Origin: Actinomycetota bacterium
GTDB lineage: Bacteria > Actinomycetota > Acidimicrobiia > Actinomarinales > Actinomarinaceae
DNA: 7,390 nucleotides
Direction: 5' to 3'
NCBI GenBank assembly: GCA_002724835.1
Contig: PBPX01000065.1
Location: forward strand, 1 to 7,390
Made by a program: the position numbers and the translations under genes. Of this stretch, positions 6,825 through 7,390 are shown piece after piece (position 1 is the stretch's first letter; each line of letters begins with the position of its first letter). The notes beneath the pieces were generated by a model, which ran no database searches, was not told the DNA's origin, and was given only the letters and a program-made list of their open reading frames with translations.

Positions 6825-7187
6825 TCATATCCATTGATCACTTGGTGCAGTTATTTCGCTTTCAATGTTTCCTGTGTTTACTACGCCCCTAGGTTCAATC
6901 AACATTATCTTTGCTTCTTGCTTAGCAAAAGGTCGGTGTTGTTTACCCTTGGGGATAACTATCATTTCTCCTTCATTAATTTCAATAGTTTCATTTTCAA
7001 ACTCAATGCCAATTTTTCCTTCAATAACAATGAAAACCTCATCAGTATGCTCATGTTGATGCCATATAAATTCGTTTTTTATTTTGACTAACTTAAATTG
7101 ATAATCGTTCATTTCTGCAATAATTTTCGGAGACCAATGCTCATGGAATTTATCAAATTTTGAATTAAAGTTAATTTTAGTCGTCAT
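6825..7187 (-). CDS. Single-domain cupin protein, function unknown
   Basis: A 120-residue single cupin barrel. The first cupin motif is HQHEHTDEVFIVIEG (about residues 43-57), with two His and a Glu as likely metal ligands. The second is GEMIVIPKGKQHRPFA (about 73-88), with a further His. The N-terminal HEHWSPKIIAEMNDY and the C-terminal SDQWI resemble a widespread family of stand-alone cupins annotated only as cupin_2 proteins, so no substrate can be named; a metal-binding role is likely. A good ribosome binding site (GGTGGAG, 6 nt spacing) overlaps the end of glmS, whose stop is 3 nt upstream, so it is probably translated with glmS. A link to amino-sugar metabolism is possible from position only. 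Confidence 0.9.
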   Translation of the reverse strand: MTTKINFNSKFDKFHEHWSPKIIAEMNDYQFKLVKIKNEFIWHQHEHTDEVFIVIEGKIGIEFENETIEINEGEMIVIPKGKQHRPFAKQEAKIMLIEPRGVVNTGNIESEITAPSDQWI

Positions 7188-7190
7188 TGA

Positions 7191-7390
7191 TTACTCCACC
7201 GTCACAGATTTTGCCAAATTTCTTGGTTGGTCTATTGACTCACCTCTATTATTGGCAACATGATATGCAATAAACTGAAGTGGAATAATTGAGATGACAG
7301 TTGATAATATTTCATTGCTATCTGGCAAAGTAATATACTTATCTGAAATATTTTCTAATTTTTCTGATGAACTATTCCCTATTGCAATAA
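7191..7390 (-). CDS. glmS: Glutamine-fructose-6-phosphate aminotransferase (isomerizing), C-terminal end; gene starts beyond the right edge
   Basis: GlmS makes glucosamine-6-phosphate from fructose-6-phosphate and glutamine, the entry to UDP-GlcNAc and peptidoglycan. Only the last 65 complete codons are in the window, part of the second SIS isomerase domain. The C-terminal signature is unmistakable: [14 protein letters not shown] followed by [13 protein letters not shown] and the stop at 7193-7191. The Lys in NLAKSVTVE corresponds to the catalytic C-terminal lysine (E. coli Lys603). The gene is followed after 3 nt by the cupin gene. Confidence 0.98.
   Translation of the reverse strand, partial: IAIGNSSSEKLENISDKYITLPDSNEILSTVISIIPLQFIAYHVANNRGESIDQPRNLAKSVTVE

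Noticed and set aside
6834..7091. Two plus-strand ORFs opposite the cupin gene
   Set aside because: They overlap each other and a well-supported cupin gene with intact motifs; no start signals were seen.

Overview
The window is an AT-rich stretch of bacterial chromosome in which every convincing gene lies on the minus strand, so the biological reading order runs from the right end to the left. In that order it holds the 3' end of glmS, a small cupin gene, alr, tsaE, tsaB, rimI, tsaD, groES, groEL, an AroH-type chorismate mutase and the first 191 codons of a DAHP synthase. The order alr-tsaE-tsaB-rimI-tsaD-groES-groEL, with glmS upstream, is the one I know from Actinobacteria (for example the alr to groEL1 region of Mycobacterium tuberculosis). 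The GroEL N-terminus ([14 protein letters not shown]) and the AroH-type chorismate mutase also fit. The low GC is unlike most Actinobacteria, so a streamlined marine lineage such as Candidatus Actinomarina is my best guess. This is an inference, not a taxonomic proof.

The right part (about 3146-7390) is a compact operon. glmS and alr make cell-wall precursors (glucosamine-6-phosphate and D-alanine). tsaE, tsaB and tsaD encode three of the four proteins that make t6A on tRNA, and rimI is their usual acetyltransferase neighbour. Gaps are 2-3 nt or 8-nt overlaps, except for 62 nt before alr. The middle (1127-3064) is the GroES/GroEL chaperonin pair. It is preceded by a 75-81 nt gap without a recognisable CIRCE or HAIR operator and is closed by a strong hairpin terminator.

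The left part (1-1102) is an aromatic amino acid region and the most interesting. The chorismate mutase gene appears to be read from a leaderless promoter whose -35 box lies inside the groEL terminator hairpin. Between it and the DAHP synthase gene is what looks like a complete ribosome-mediated attenuator. It has a 14-codon leader peptide (MKLNNTYFYFSEHI) with a Tyr-Phe-Tyr-Phe stall block, competing pre-/anti-terminator pairings, and an intrinsic terminator placed directly before the DAHP synthase ribosome binding site. Both aromatic-pathway enzymes also carry an Asp where the characterised homologues have a key active-site Cys. No mobile elements, CRISPR arrays, tRNA or rRNA genes were seen, and no gene-free stretch exceeds 300 bases.
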